Positions 44,321 through 56,599 of a DNA stretch of 64,000 nt are shown piece after piece (positions within the stretch are counted from its first letter, which is position 1; each line of letters starts with the position of its first letter). Made by a program: the position numbers and the translations under genes. This stretch comes from Petaurus breviceps papuanus (lineage: Eukaryota; Chordata; Mammalia; Diprotodontia; Petauridae): contig JAMXIF010000043.1 of NCBI GenBank assembly GCA_028583685.1, forward strand, positions 3,618,908 to 3,682,907, given 5' to 3'. The notes below the pieces were generated by a model that ran no database searches, was not told the origin of the DNA, and was given only the letters and a program-made list of their open reading frames with translations.

Positions 44321-47039
44321 GGAACACACTAAAGTACCATAGGTTGAACTGACACTCTTGATGAATCTATAGTCTGTTCCCTTCTGTGCTGCTTGAAGTT
44401 ACATTTCTTGTGGTCAACTTCAAAGACTCTTGTTAGACCTTTTTTGTATTCTCTCTCTCTCTCTCTGTCTTATTAATTAGGATGTTTTTTCTCCTATTGC
44501 TGCAAGATATTGTAGCCATAGTCATATGATATACAGCATGTCATAGGGGGAGGAGTGGTGGTGAAAAAGATACAAGATTCTCTCACCCTAGTGACCTCTG
44601 GCAGAGACATAAATATCACACTTCACAAATCTATTCTTTGTCTCAGATGTTTCCCAGACTTTTCTCAACACTGGCAAGCTAAGCTTTTAAGGGTATGCAA
44701 TTGTTGTGGACAATCTTTTGCCAATCACCAGCAAGATATCTTTCCAATTCCATCAGGGAAATTACTTTGGTCTTTGTAAAAGGATAACAGGGCATAGACA
44801 AATGGTTGCACTTTATCTGATACATTAAAACCTCATCTTTCTATTCTTTGACATCTGAGATTTCAACTGGGCTAAGGGAAGAGAATTAGTTGGTTAGGGA
44901 CCAATTTCCTGCTACTTCTATATATATAGGATTTGGGAAATTGTAACCACTATAGAAATGTTGACTATTTTGCCACTTCCCCCACATCTTCTCTATCTTG
45001 TTCCTTTTTCATACACATGCACGTATATACACACAGACACAGACACTTTCAGTGATGAAATTGAAGTTGACCACTGTAATTATGAGTCCACTTCTACAAA
45101 TTGTTAGAGATATTTGAGTAGTAATATTTACCTCCATATATTATAACTTCTATTTTATTTTATTTATTGCCTATATATTATTCATTTGAATAAGAGGCTT
45201 CAACTCTTTTGGGGGGTGGAAGTGGGAATTGTTTTCTTTTTCGATCTCTAAAAACTCTTGCTTTCTCTATGTCTTTTATATTATTTGATGTTTTCTATGT
45301 TATCAGCTTTGGCAAATCTATGTGGACAGTTTCCCCCCTCCCCATTTGTATACATTTAAATAAATTCACAAAAATCAAGACAAATATGTTTTCACTGGTA
45401 GATGGACCTTGTTAGATGGACACAATTCCATAGAAAGAGCCTGTCATCCCTACTCTATAAGCAAAGGCCCAGAAATGAATGAATGATGAAAACCATTATA
45501 TACTATGTGCCAGGTAGTCAGTAGGGAACTTTAAAAAAATAAAAAATGAATAATTGCAACAGTCTTTATCTTCAAAGAACTTACATTAAATAAAGGAAGA
45601 CAAGAAATGACATAGAGCTATAAGTGGAAAGAGGGAGCAAGGTCCTGGTACACATGGCAGCATGGTTCGCTAATGTCCAGAAAGTGGCATGATGGCTTTG
45701 TTTTCACAAAAGCATCTAAAACTCACCTATAAGAGTCATGACTCCCAAGGAAAAGCTAAAATTCTGGTGGGAGGAGTATAAACTACATAGTTTAGAAATA
45801 GGCAGGAAGCGCCAAGCTGTGTTCTCAGGAACCACTTTCTTAAATAGCTGCTCACTTTATAAATCTGCCTTTTGCTTCTGTATCTACTACTTTTATTCAG
45901 CAACAGTGATGAAAATATCATCCATGCCACATAGAAATGCACAAGTTGTGCCAAATGTGGTATATACATTGGGAGAGTATAGTTATTTTATCTTTCCTTT
46001 CAGGCAAAGGGAATGCTCCCCCAGAGTGTGTGTGGCATGATAGCTGCACCATGTTCAAAGAAGGCCAATAATATTTCCTCAAAATCTTCAGGTGCTTTTC
46101 TTTGCCAACTTTTTAATCCTTCGTGATGTTTTCTAGAATACTTTGGATGATTAATTTTGTTGTTCTTGTAAGAATGATAAAAACTTAGTAGTCATCAACC
46201 TGCTTCTCATTCCATTACTCACCTCTGCTTCCTCTGTTACCTTGATGATTTTTCTTGATGACACCTGTTGATTTCCATCTTGATTTTTTAAGGAGGACAA
46301 GAAATAGATTCCTCCTGAGAAAATCTAGCCTCCATCTCCTCACAAGCAAAAACTTTAAATTGAATATTCAACTCTAATAGTAGTCCTCTTGCCCTTTCTT
46401 TTTGCCACATTGTCTTTCTCTCCAACTTCCTAATATAGTCTGCCCTCTTACACTTCATATACTTTTTTGTTCTTTGTTTCAGCATTAGGAGCACCCCCTC
46501 CTTCTCTCCAGTAGTAATAAGAACCTAACGAAGCATTCCTTCATCCTTTTCACTCCCTCCTTTGTGGTCAAAGCTAACACAAATTTCAAACAAATGCCGG
46601 AAGAAAAACAAATATGATATTCTTTCTATATGTTATCGAAAGTTCTCTTTGTTCCATATACTGAGTTGACCTAACATAGACAGATTCTGTATTATCTTGA
46701 TAGTCCTCTTGGCTAACTATTATAGCAATGTACCTATCAGTTAATGGGGTTTGTGAATGAAGCTGAATTTATTTAGGGCATTTTGTCTCCTTTAACTATA
46801 AAAAGATATAATCTTTTCAGGTGCCTTGAAGTGAGCGGACATTTCATCTATGCACTTATGCAGAACAAAGCAAATGATAGTTGGTTTACAAGATGAAATC
46901 CAATTATCAAATGCTCTTAGTAAACTAGGGACTTGCTATAGTAGACCTCAATGAATAAATTTATACTTGCTTCAATACCTACCATGCTTCTGACCCTTCT
47001 CTTTACTAGTATAAGGATCTATTAAAACGAGATCAAAAT
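44321..47039. other. Mostly unique, no gene recognised
   Basis: A reversed L2 end at about 45475-45600 (CCATTATATACTATGTGCCA, AAAGAACTTACATTAAAT) is the only repeat I place. Short CT runs lie near 44450. Several frames of 60-100 residues show no domain features. Confidence 0.4.
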
Positions 47040-47330
47040 TTAACTTTGACAGCTATTTTTATTATTGTTATATTTATTATGTTTATTTTACATTTGAAGC
47101 TTACACAAGCAATTCAAATAAAGTTAATGATTTTGTCTACTTGAAAACAAACATCTGGATGAAAAGTGAAACATTTAGTCAGCCATCCAGATGACAGATA
47201 TACATGATGCCAAACATCTGGATATTTGGAAACATCCAGAAGTTTTGTGGCATATTTCCCTTTCCTCGTGTGGCATTATCATTAGAGCCAGTTTACAGGT
47301 TAAGTAAGAAAAAAATCAGTTTTGTGGATT
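47040..47330. promoter_or_regulatory. Candidate regulatory segment, CATCTGGAT cluster
   Basis: CAAACATCTGGAT occurs exactly at 47148-47160 and 47211-47223. Its core, reverse-complemented (ATCCAGATG), lies at 47185-47193, and a near copy ATCCAGAAG at 47234-47242. CATCTG/CAGATG are E-boxes bound by bHLH proteins. TTTGACAGCTATTT (near 47043) contains the TGACAG core of TALE homeodomain sites. No repeat family recognised. Function is inferred from motifs only. Confidence 0.3.
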
Positions 47331-47847
47331 TTATAATGGCATTTCATTTTTGGTCATAGCATTTTGAGTTAAACGGATTACTAGTCATATTAATAGTTTT
47401 TAAAAAATCAAGGCTAGTCTCAAAGGAGGGGCATTTGCTGCTACTGGGGTTTTATAAAGAAATGCACCCTTGGTACTGAAAGAAATTCCTGACAGGGGTA
47501 TATGTAGAGATGTGTCCCAGTATCATTTAACAAAACCACAGCATTACTAGAGTAGGAACATAGCCAATGATAACCACTCCTATCTCGCTAGGAAGACTCA
47601 AGGCATCTGAGAAGAATGTCCCCTTTTCCCTTCCTCTTCAACATGGAACATTACTGTGTTTTCACTTTTTGTCTGCTTTTGCCTTTGTTCTCAGAACATG
47701 AGGCTGTCCTTTCTGCCGTAGTTAATGCTCCACTAGTACTCTTAATCTTGTTTCCTGCCCTCTTTTCTAAGGACTTAACTCCACTGATCATTCTCTCTCT
47801 ATACCTCTTTTATATGCAATATCTCCACAGGATGTTGTAGGGGAAAG
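47331..47847. other. Unassigned stretch
   Basis: No gene or repeat recognised. Confidence 0.35.
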
Positions 47848-47965
47848 GAGGCCTGGATTCAGTAAACTCACAGGTCTGTTATTCAGTTCTCTAGGCTTCA
47901 GTGTCCTCATCCATAAAATCAAGGGTTGTAGTATATTAATTCTTAGGTCCTTTTCAGAAATGAAT
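47848..47965 (+). mobile_element. MIR SINE
   Basis: GAGGCCTGGATTCAGTAA, CTAGGCTTCAGTGTCCTCA and CATAAAATCAAGGGTTGTAG are in MIR order. Confidence 0.65.
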
Positions 47966-48154
47966 TGTATCATACAATCTACTGGTCCCTTGCCCACTCC
48001 TTACAAATATTCTTAGTTCTTGCCATCCAAAAATAAAACAAAAACCCTTCCCTTTACTAGGCTCCCCTTCCCCTATGCCAACCATGTCAGTGAGCTAACC
48101 ATTTAGTAATTAAGGGGATGATGCATGTACTGAAATAAATATAATCAAATTTAA

Positions 48155-48265
48155 AACATGTCCTTGAGGGCAGGGATTATGTCATTTTTCATTACTTGGT
48201 CTCCATGTTCATAACATCGTGCTGTACATATAATAAGTGATTAATAATTGTTTGTTAAATTACAT
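48155..48265 (+). mobile_element. L2 3' end
   Basis: CCTTGAGGGCAGGGATTATG, then GTACATATAATAAGTGATTA and ATAATTGTTTGTTAAAT, match the L2 3' terminus. Confidence 0.75.
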
Positions 48266-48477
48266 TAGTTTGAACTAAATGACTCACTCTACTCCACTCC
48301 ACTCATCTACCCCCTCCCTCCTCCTTCCCCACCAATATACAAATTCATGATCACCATAGTTCTAAAGGGATCATTCTGAGGTTGCTTACTGACTAGTTGT
48401 TTGGTTTTGGAGAAGCAAAGAATACCAGTTTTTGCTTTTGTTTCATTTTTATGTTATAAGATATTAAGACAAGCAAT

Positions 48478-48605
48478 GTCATATGATGGAGAGGATACAG
48501 TATTTGGAATCAGGAAGACCCAGGTTCAAGTTATACCTTTGACACTTACAAACTCTGTCATGATAGACAAGTCATTTAACTTTCCTGGGTCTCAGGTAAC
48601 ATTCT
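48478..48605 (+). mobile_element. MIR-type SINE
   Basis: GGAATCAGGAAGACCCAGGT, CAAGTTATACCTTTGACACTT and ACAAGTCATTTAACTTTCC. Confidence 0.65.
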
Positions 48606-48697
48606 GAGATTTATCTGCAAAGTCATCATTAATTCCCACATCGGTAGAATCATAAATATATTGATTTATATCTAGCATTTATTTTTATAGGCAGTTA

Positions 48698-48915
48698 TTG
48701 TTGTTTGTCCTTTATTTTTTGAAGAGGTCCAGTAACATCACAGGTGCTATCTTGACTCATGCATGAAATTGGATATAAGTAAGGCACAGCTTCACAAAGT
48801 CATCAGACTTACTCTCTCTTCCTGAGTCACCAAAGTCCAGGGGTAAGACAGAAGTCAAAATGCAGTGGATGACCTTCATGTCTTTGATGTCTGACCCCAG
48901 CTTCAGTCACTTTCA
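48698..48915 (+). mobile_element. GTCCTTT-head marsupial SINE, diverged
   Basis: GTTGTTTGTCCTTTATTTTT, GAAGAGGTCCAGTAACATCA, GAAATTGGATATAAGTAAGG and CATCAGACTTACTCTC parallel the 23.5-kb copy. Confidence 0.6.
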
Positions 48916-50599
48916 TGGCCATTGGAACAATTTTTTATGACCCACACACTCTTTCAGGGTAAGTCTTCATATGCTTGGGGTAGACATCCCCTTACCTTAT
49001 CTTGGTTACCCTCAATCTAGTTTAGCCCTTCTGCTGAGATGGTTTTACCAAGGTGGCTGCACATGCTACACCTTCTTAGAATCACAGGTGAGAATTTAAT
49101 GCCAGATATATACCAAAGGTAAAGGAATAGTGCTTGAAAGGGATAGGTAAGCACCCATACCAAAGGTGCTAGTCTCCTTGAATACCCCATATTACTCCTA
49201 TAGAAAGTATGACTTTATAGTCACATTTCACATATTCTTATCTCCTCAATTAGACAGCAAAAAAGGCATTGAAGTCAAAATTTTTATTTTCTTATATCCC
49301 ACATTACTGAATACATTGTATGCATCTAATGAAAGGTTGATGATCTCTCTATTCATCAATTGGTTGAACTGGGTCTTATTTAGAAAGGGGCTGGAATGAG
49401 TATTGGACCTGAGGTACTACCATTCTCTCTGGGTCTCTGTGTTCAATAATGAAAACACTGCTATTTGAATGTCTAGGCATCATGGTTATTGGAAGTGAAG
49501 AAGCCTAATTGCATTCCTAATACTGTAAAATTAACTAACACTCCTGATGTTTGCATTTGTTAGGCATTTAAATTCAGTGCACTACAGCAATATCTTCTGT
49601 CTCCCACAGACTTTGGTAATTGTGTGTTGACTCTTCTCCTTCAGGCTAATTCAATGCTTATATTGTTAAGATATAGACTAGCTGTTGGTGAGAATGTTTC
49701 CTGGCTATAAGCCATTAGCCACCCTTTTCCCAGTTTCAGATAATGAATACAGTCCTTCATTCATTGAGAGCTTGTCCTTGGGGTTGTTCTTTCCACATGA
49801 GGCCCACACATGCTGTTCTTCACTGAGCCATCCATCAAACTTGGTCACTTGTAAATGTTCCAACCCTCACTTCCTCTTTGTGTATCACATCCAGGATTTT
49901 TTCTGCTTTAGAATTCTAGTGAAAGACAGCTGTTATCTGTAACTAATCCTAGCTGATTTCTAAAAGATGCAGTGTGGGGGGTGGAAAGTACCCTCAAATT
50001 GGGTTCAAGCCACAATCCTATCACCTATCAGCATTGTGACTATTGTAACCTCTGCTGAGCCATAGTTTCATTATCTGTGGAGTAGGGGATGTATTAAAAA
50101 CATTTCTCATTAAGCTGGGCATGGGATCTCACTCTTTTTTTGGGGGGGGATGTATGCCTTGACCCTTTATTAAGGCATATGAGTGACCTGGCATTTCTCA
50201 ACTGATTCTTCAATTCCCATGATTGAGGTTACATCAAAGATGTCTGTTGATTGAGCCATGAAGAGCCATACCTTCAAAAGATTATAATAGCAGCAAGGAG
50301 ACAGGCTGTATCTTTTTCCCAAGCTTATTAGTTTGAGACTTTCACAACTCTTACTTTAGCTTCCTTCTCTTCACTCATAACTAGAATCTTGGACTGGATA
50401 GTTCCAAGGGCCCATTCTAGAGTTTCAAGTTTATATATATCTTTTACCAAGGGGCCAGAGCACATGCCCCTAAAGAAAAGATACAACCCAAGCCTAAATC
50501 CCTGGGAAGTGCCTCAATTCACTTTTGCTGTGTCTATAAAATGAGAAGAATACTACCTGTAATAGCTACATACCAGAGTGATTGAGAGGCCCTAAGATA
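48916..50599. other. Mostly unique, no gene recognised
   Basis: A MIR fragment on plus at about 49985-50105 (GGGTTCAAGCCACAATCCTA, GAGCCATAGTTTCATTATCTG). 49230-49345 may be a decayed L2 3' end. Nothing else recognised. Confidence 0.4.
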
Positions 50600-50975
50600 A
50601 CACATGAAAGTCCATCCAGTTCATTTTACAAATTAATCTTTGTGAAACATCACTTTCATCACATCATTTCTCTGCTACAAAAGCAGCATGAGCTCCTCAT
50701 TTCCTGTGGCTTAAATCTGAACTTCTTTTATTTTTTATGTCTTCCATAACCTGGCCCCACTGAAGTTATCCAATTTTATTTTCTATTACTCCCTAATATG
50801 ACAGTACTTTAGTCAGTATAGTTTCTTCACTTGTCCTCAAATACATCATGTTTCTTCCCACCTCATAATTTTGATCATGTTGTTCTCACGTGGAATATAC
50901 CTATACATCCTAAGTCTACCCAGCTTTCCAAGTTGGGTTCATTTCCTAGCCAACCCTTAATCCTTACCTGACTCC
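50600..50975 (+). mobile_element. L2 interior fragment
   Basis: ATCATTTCTCTGCTACAAAA, CTTCCATAACCTGGCCCCAC, CCTCAAATACATCATG and TGTTGTTCTCACGTGGAATA follow the L2 order. The 3' end is missing. Confidence 0.6.
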
Positions 50976-51229
50976 AAACATTTTAATGTTCTTAAGGGAT
51001 TCATCAAATCCAAATTTTACCTGAGATGGACTTCAATCTGTTATATCTCTGACAGTCATCTTGTTTTTTTTTCCATTTGAAGACCTCTAGTAAAGAGGAA
51101 TTCATTACCTTTTTAGGTAGCCCAAGACATTATTATAGTTGATGACTAAAACATAAAGATAATCCTAATGAACACATTTTCTAAGAATTGTTCTTTATTT
51201 GTTTAAACTAGTAAAAAAAATTAATTTTT

Positions 51230-51358
51230 AACCTTGCACACAGGCACACACCTACTGATACATACAGATACCCAAACAGAAACAATACAATGTGCATGTA
51301 TCTATATGTTTATATATATGTATATATATGCATGTATATACCTAAACACATACATATG
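51230..51358. repeat. CA-rich and (TATATG)n repeat
   Basis: CACACAGGCACACACC, then TATATATATGTATATATATG units, directly before the next SINE. Confidence 0.8.
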
Positions 51359-51359
51359 T

Positions 51360-51605
51360 GGGCAGCTATGTGACTCAGTGGATAGAGTGATAGGCCTGGA
51401 GTCAGAAAGACTCATCTTAATGAGTTCAAATCTGGTCTCAGACATTCATTATAGCTCTATGACCCTGAACAAATGACTTAACCCTGTTTACCCCAGTTCC
51501 TCATCTGTAAAATGAGCTGGAGAAGGAAATGGCAAGCTACTTCGGTATTTTTTCCAAGAAAACCCCAGATGTGGTCACAAAGAGTGTGATGCGACTAAAA
51601 TGAGA
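51360..51605 (+). mobile_element. Marsupial SINE, long (MAR1/MON1-like) form
   Basis: Head GGGCAGCTATGTGACTCAGT, GGAGTCAGAAAGACTCATC, GAACAAATGACTTAACCC, then the extended 3' half GTTCCTCATCTGTAAAATGA, GAGCTGGAGAAGGAAATGGC, CAAGAAAACCCCAGATG and GTCACAAAGAGTGTGATGCG. TATG repeats grow on both sides and hide any target duplication. Confidence 0.85.
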
Positions 51606-51613
51606 GAAAAATA

Positions 51614-51780
51614 ATACTATGTGTGTATGCATTTATGTGTGTATATAATATACATATATGTATTATGTATACGATATACATATATACATGTATGTACTGT
51701 GTATATAATATACATGTATGTATTATGTACATATGTATGTATGTGATCACACACATATATCTAGATCTATATATTTATCT
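51614..51780. repeat. (TATG/TATA)n repeat
   Basis: Imperfect TATGTG and TATACATG units directly after the SINE tail. Confidence 0.85.
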
Positions 51781-51865
51781 ATCTGCATATATCTCAAGGT
51801 AATTGAGGCAAAGAAGTAAAAATGAGATAAGTGAGGGAAAGCATTATATTCTCTCATATTTTTAG

Positions 51866-52100
51866 ACAGCTTTAATGGCAGGGTACAGCAGACAGAAAGA
51901 TGGTCTACAAGCCAGGAAAAACTGGGTTCAAGCTTACTTCTGACACACTGGCAGTGCAGTCCTGGGCAAATCATTTAAGCTTTTAGTGCCTTAGGCTACT
52001 GATAGACTAAAAGTTGCTAAGAAAATGCCAACCTTCATTGGTGGAGGACATTTCCTCCCCTCAGGGTTTCACTTTACTAGTGAAGCATAGTTCTAGCTCC
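51866..52100 (+). mobile_element. Marsupial SINE, old copy
   Basis: GGTCTACAAGCCAGGAAAAAC, GGGTTCAAGCTTACTTCTGAC, CTGGGCAAATCATTTAAGC and CATTGGTGGAGGACATTTCC, in the same order as the copy at 54058. Confidence 0.6.
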
Positions 52101-52689
52101 AATCCCTAACTAGTGGCTTTGGCTTTTCCTTCTTTTTCATCTGAGCTGCTATGCTTTGCATCCCTGTAGTTCTGAACACACAGTAAGGCTAAGTGACTGA
52201 CCAATATGGAAATTCCTACTCATAAGGTAAACTGACACTTTCTATGTAAAGGAGAGTTTTTGAGAGTGTCTTAAAAGCATTGAGAAGTTTAAGAACTTGC
52301 CCAGGGTCACATAGCTAGCATGTTCAGAGACATGACTTAAATCTAGAACTTCCTGGCTTAAACACAATATTCTATCTACTATATTGCACTGCTTCACAAT
52401 GAAATTATTAATTGATGGATATTTGAATAAATGGATGAATGAATGGCTGCATTATACAATTTTCACTGTCTAGGCAATGAGTTTTACTCATACTTCTTTG
52501 GCCATATCATCATTTTAATATAAAAATTCTGACAAAACCTATGACATAAATGGATTTACAATTGAGGGGAAGAAGAGTTTTCTTGGGATGTAGCTCAACC
52601 TAACTTAGCAATTCTCTTAAGTTACAAATGGAATCAGTAGCAGTTATTCTAGCTACTTAGGGGGAGATGATATCTCCTGAGGGAGGCTA
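52101..52689. other. Unassigned stretch with a reversed MIR piece
   Basis: GAACTTGCCCAGGGTCACAT at about 52291 is a reversed MIR-like piece. The rest is not recognised. Confidence 0.4.
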
Positions 52690-52885
52690 CAAATTACAGC
52701 AGAAAGACTGCTGGATTTGGAGACAAAGGACTCAGGCTCAAGTCCCATCTACATCACTTATTGCAACATTGGACAACTTATTTCACTATTCTAGGCCTCA
52801 GTTTTCTCAACTATAAAATTAAGGCTTTGGACTAGATAACATTGGTCTTCACCATTTCCAATTCTATGATTCTGTGATTCTAAAG
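52690..52885 (+). mobile_element. MIR SINE
   Basis: AGACTGCTGGATTTGGAGAC, GGCTCAAGTCCCATCTAC, CTAGGCCTCAGTTTTCTCAA, TTTGGACTAGATAACATTGG and CAATTCTATGATTCTGTG. A long, easily recognised copy. Confidence 0.8.
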
Positions 52886-53369
52886 AGACCAGACAAAACC
52901 CTTTGATGTAAGGTCACTCAAAAGAATTCCTGGGAACTATTGGTAGCTGCTACTCCCTTTAACCCTGTGATAATAAAAAAACCACATGCATTATATACAG
53001 AGTACCAGTCTTTGTTCTTATTGTTTTCCATGGTATATATTTCCTAAATCAAATATACAGCCATTTTCAAGGGAAGGTGCTACTCACAAATCTTAGTCAC
53101 TACTGAGCCCAGAGGATAAACATAGCCCTAAACTACCACCGCCCCAGAAAATAAACAAAAACTCTTATGTTGTCTGTTTTATTTTTATTTTGGTCCGTAC
53201 CTGTGATTTTGCAAATATTGGGAATTCAAGGTGTGCATAGCCCTTCAACTAGTATAGATCAGACACCAATATGTAAGTTAGACTCTTAAAAATGTTTCTG
53301 GTGTCACTGGGAGATTAAATGACTTTCCCACGTTCATATGTTAGAAGATATGTTAGAGCATAATAAATA
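52886..53369. other. Unassigned stretch
   Basis: No gene or repeat recognised. Confidence 0.35.
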
Positions 53370-53530
53370 GAGAACTTTCAGGGACCTCAGGGGCCATGTG
53401 TTTTAACTACCTGATTTTCAAATGAGGAGACTAAGCTCAGAGAGTTAAGTGACCTGCTCATAATCACAAAGCTAGTAAAGATCAGAGGAAGGATTTGAAC
53501 CCAGGTGTTCCAACACAATAAGTACTATCT
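53370..53530 (-). mobile_element. MIR SINE
   Basis: AGGGACCTCAGGGGCCATGTG, CAAATGAGGAGACTAAGCTC, AGAGTTAAGTGACCTGC and GGATTTGAACCCAGGTG are reversed MIR. Confidence 0.8.
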
Positions 53531-53589
53531 CAGGATGCCAAATATCCTTAATTCCAAGGCTGGCTTTCTACCTATATCATAACCATGTC

Positions 53590-53828
53590 TGTCATTGCTG
53601 TTGAGTCGCTTCAGTCCTGTATGGCTCTCTGTGACCCCATTTTAGAGTTTTCTTAGCAAAGATACTAGAGTGGTTTGCCATTTCCTTCTCCAACTTATTT
53701 TAAAGATGAGAGAATAAGGCAAACAGAGTTAAATGTCTTGCCTAGGGTCACACAGTTAGTATCTGAGGCCTGAGTTGAACTTAATGCTGATTCTAGGCCT
53801 GGCACCCTATCCACTGTACCACCTAGTC
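53590..53828 (-). mobile_element. Marsupial SINE, long form
   Basis: Reversed order of the 51.4-kb copy: GTTGAGTCGCTTCAGTCCTG, AGTGGTTTGCCATTTCCTTC, ATGTCTTGCCTAGGGTCACAC, ending at the head CACTGTACCACCTAG. Confidence 0.85.
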
Positions 53829-54057
53829 ATTATTAGACCTCTGAAAAAGGCAAAGCTTAAGTGTTTTTCCTAGATTAAAGAGAGTCTATTGGTAGTGTTT
53901 TTTGAGGTTACTATGACCATGGAGTCTCCTTGTGACCTCAGTTTTGAATTATATACTCTATGTTAGGTAAGAGCATTTTATCTAATTCTTTTTTTCTGGC
54001 TGCTCTAACCCCATACACCATACTACCTGTTTCATTTTAGTTCCATAAGCCATCTAA

Positions 54058-54260
54058 AGGTATTTTGCAGCAGTTGATAGAGAACTGGTCTCAGACTCAG
54101 GAAACCCTCAATTCAAATTCTGTCTGACTCGGGCCAAGTCATTTAACCTTCTGTCTGTCTAAAAAACTCTTTCAAGCTATGAGTTGTAGAGAAAGCTCCA
54201 GTCTGCACTGGTGAAGAGTATTCCCTATATGAATGAAGTTACAAGTCTGTTCTTTATCCT
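54058..54260 (+). mobile_element. Marsupial SINE, old copy
   Basis: GCAGCAGTTGATAGAGAACTG, AATTCAAATTCTGTCTGACTC, GGGCCAAGTCATTTAACC and CTGCACTGGTGAAGAGTATTCC. Confidence 0.65.
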
Positions 54261-55317
54261 TATCCAACTTGCTTATCTGTCCTTAACCTTTAATTAATTG
54301 CTTGACTTCTGTAGGTTTCACTTTTCCATAGGTAAAAGAGGATAGAGTCTCTGCCACACATAATATATGCTACACATGATGGTATGAGAAAATTCAACTG
54401 AAAGAGTTTTGAAAACTATAATGTGCTACAAAAATATAATGATATAATCTGACTCTCATTATATCATGATTTATTTTTATACCTTGCCTAGTACTTGCAT
54501 GGAGGTTTTTTTCCCTTCCTTTAATCCTCTTCTTTGGACCAGTGATTCTTAACTCAGTTATTGATTCCAGATTTGGTTTCCTATTGTGAGTATATAGCTT
54601 TGAATTTTGATAGTAATGGCCATGTCAAATTGCTCTGTATACTATACTCTTCATTTTGTTCCAGTTCAGTTTGCAATAACACTAAGTGTTTATGGCTCCT
54701 TTCCCTATAGAGTCACAAACAATAGAAACATGACATTCCAAACCAACATTCTTGGGCTTAATTGGTTTAAATGTCATTAGAAGCCTTAGAAGGCTCCAAC
54801 TGCATGCAAACTCTGATCCAACTTTTCCATTAATTCAAATTCATTAAGGAAGTTGTATTCTCTGGTGAGATACTTCAGATATTAGAGCACAGTTCTTTTC
54901 CTGACTTGTCTCTTCTAGTCTTCGATCTCTTAACCACCTTGGTAATTCTCATAATTCCATGCATATGTTCTTGTCCCATGCTACAGATCAAGTTGAGCTA
55001 AGGTCATTAAACAGAGAACAATATATAACAAATGTCTTAAACAGAGTTGATTATCTACTTCCATTGGCAATTATAGTCATATGTAACTTTAAGTTCACTT
55101 CAGTTACTCCTACCTGTTGATAAGAAGTAACCTCCTTGAATTTTATAAGTAGGTGAGAAATGGACACATCTCACATTTTCTTATAAGAGCCAGGAATCAG
55201 TGAAAGTTTTCATATAGGTATAAGTCCTTATTTCAGTTAACATGGCTATATTTTCCAACAAAACTATATGCATAGAACTAGTTAATGTATTTGCTAATTG
55301 TTATTCATGGATAGACC
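54261..55317. other. Unassigned stretch
   Basis: About 1 kb with no gene or repeat I can name. Confidence 0.35.
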
Positions 55318-55470
55318 AGGTTCAGTCTTCTGTCTAGACACACTCAATCATAATACGTTGTGACTCTGGACACATGATAACTTCTCTGAATCTTGGTTTC
55401 TTCATATATATAAAATGGAGTGACTAGACATGATCTCTAAAGTCCCTTATCATTCAATGATTCTGTAAGC
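55318..55470 (+). mobile_element. MIR SINE
   Basis: GTTGTGACTCTGGACACATGA, CTTCTCTGAATCTTGGTTTC, AAATGGAGTGACTAGACATG and AATGATTCTGT. Confidence 0.65.
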
Positions 55471-55748
55471 ACTTCCTTTTCTAACTTTTTTCCTCTTTTT
55501 GTCATAACACCACTACATATCTAGAATGTATATTACCTGTATATAGTTGAATATGTCTTCCAGCTCCTTTTTCAAAAGAAACATTTAGGGGAGACATTTT
55601 GCTTTGCAGGGTGCTTGGCATATGGTAGAAGTTAAATGAACATGGATCTTATTCTGGTCAATAGTGAGGAATAAGTTGTGAAGTAGGAATGAGGAGAAAC
55701 TTAAAAAGAAATCTATTAATCGATTTATAATTAATAATTGATTTTTTA

Positions 55749-55918
55749 GGGGGCGGCTAGGTGGTGCAGTGAGTAAAGCACTAGCCCCAGAGTCAGGACG
55801 ACCCGAGTTCGGTTCCAGCCTCAGACACTTAACACACATACCCACACAAAAAACTAGCCATGTAAACTTGGGCAAGTTACTTAACCCCAATTGCCCTCCA
55901 AAAAGGCAAAAAAAAAAG
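55749..55918 (+). mobile_element. Marsupial SINE, first of a tandem pair
   Basis: Head GGGCGGCTAGGTGGTGCAGT, CCCCAGAGTCAGGACGACCC, CTTGGGCAAGTTACTTAACC, A-rich tail. The 14-bp TAATTGATTTTTTA before it (55735-55748) recurs only after the second SINE (56083-56096), so the pair is bounded by one target duplication. Confidence 0.9.
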
Positions 55919-55928
55919 TATTTTGGTC

Positions 55929-56082
55929 TGGCCAGGTAGCACAGTGAGTAAGAGCACCGGCTCCAGTGTCGGCATGACCTGGAGATCGAATCCTGGGCTC
56001 AGACACTTAGCACCACACCCAGAAATAACTGGCCGTTTAACCTTGAGTAAGTTACTTAACCCCGATTGCTTAAAAAAAAAAA
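55929..56082 (+). mobile_element. Marsupial SINE, second of the pair
   Basis: GGCCAGGTAGCACAGTGAGT, AGCACCGGCTCCAGTG, GAGTAAGTTACTTAACCCCG and an A-tail; clearly different in sequence from its neighbour. It probably inserted into the A-tail of the first, or both came in as one dimeric transcript. Confidence 0.85.
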
Positions 56083-56104
56083 TAGTTGATTTTTTAAGAA
56101 AGCA

Positions 56105-56385
56105 TAACACCTGACTTCCTTTAAGTACCAATTTAAATCCATCTTTTAAAGGAAGCCTTTGTCAATCCCTCTTAATTCTGGCATATTCTCTCTATCATTT
56201 ATTTACTATTCATCCTGCATATAACTTGTTTGAACCCATTTGTTTGCCAGTTGTCTCCCTCATTAAATTATAAGTGCCTTGAAGTCAGGGATTAGATTTT
56301 GCTCCATTTCATATCCCTAGCATTTGGCATAGTGCCTTGCACATAGTAGGTGATTAATACATGTGTATGGACTGACAATCTAAAG
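56105..56385 (+). mobile_element. L2 3' end
   Basis: TTTTAAAGGAAGCCTTTGTC, CTCATTAAATTATAAGTGCC, TTGAAGTCAGGGATTAG and TAGTGCCTTGCACATAGTAG. Confidence 0.85.
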
Positions 56386-56599
56386 TGCATTCTAGAGGTT
56401 TTTTGAGTCAGTTTATAAGACTTTGAGAAGGGATAACAAGGGTTGCATTGGGTAAAATTCAATGGTGAAAGAATGCCCAAGGGGAATGGGAAACTCAAGA
56501 ATGAAATTCTCCTTAAACAAAATCAACATAATTCATGAGGAAGAACTTTGTAAGGAGACTAATTTGAGCATGCTGTTAAATCATTGATCAAATTAGACT

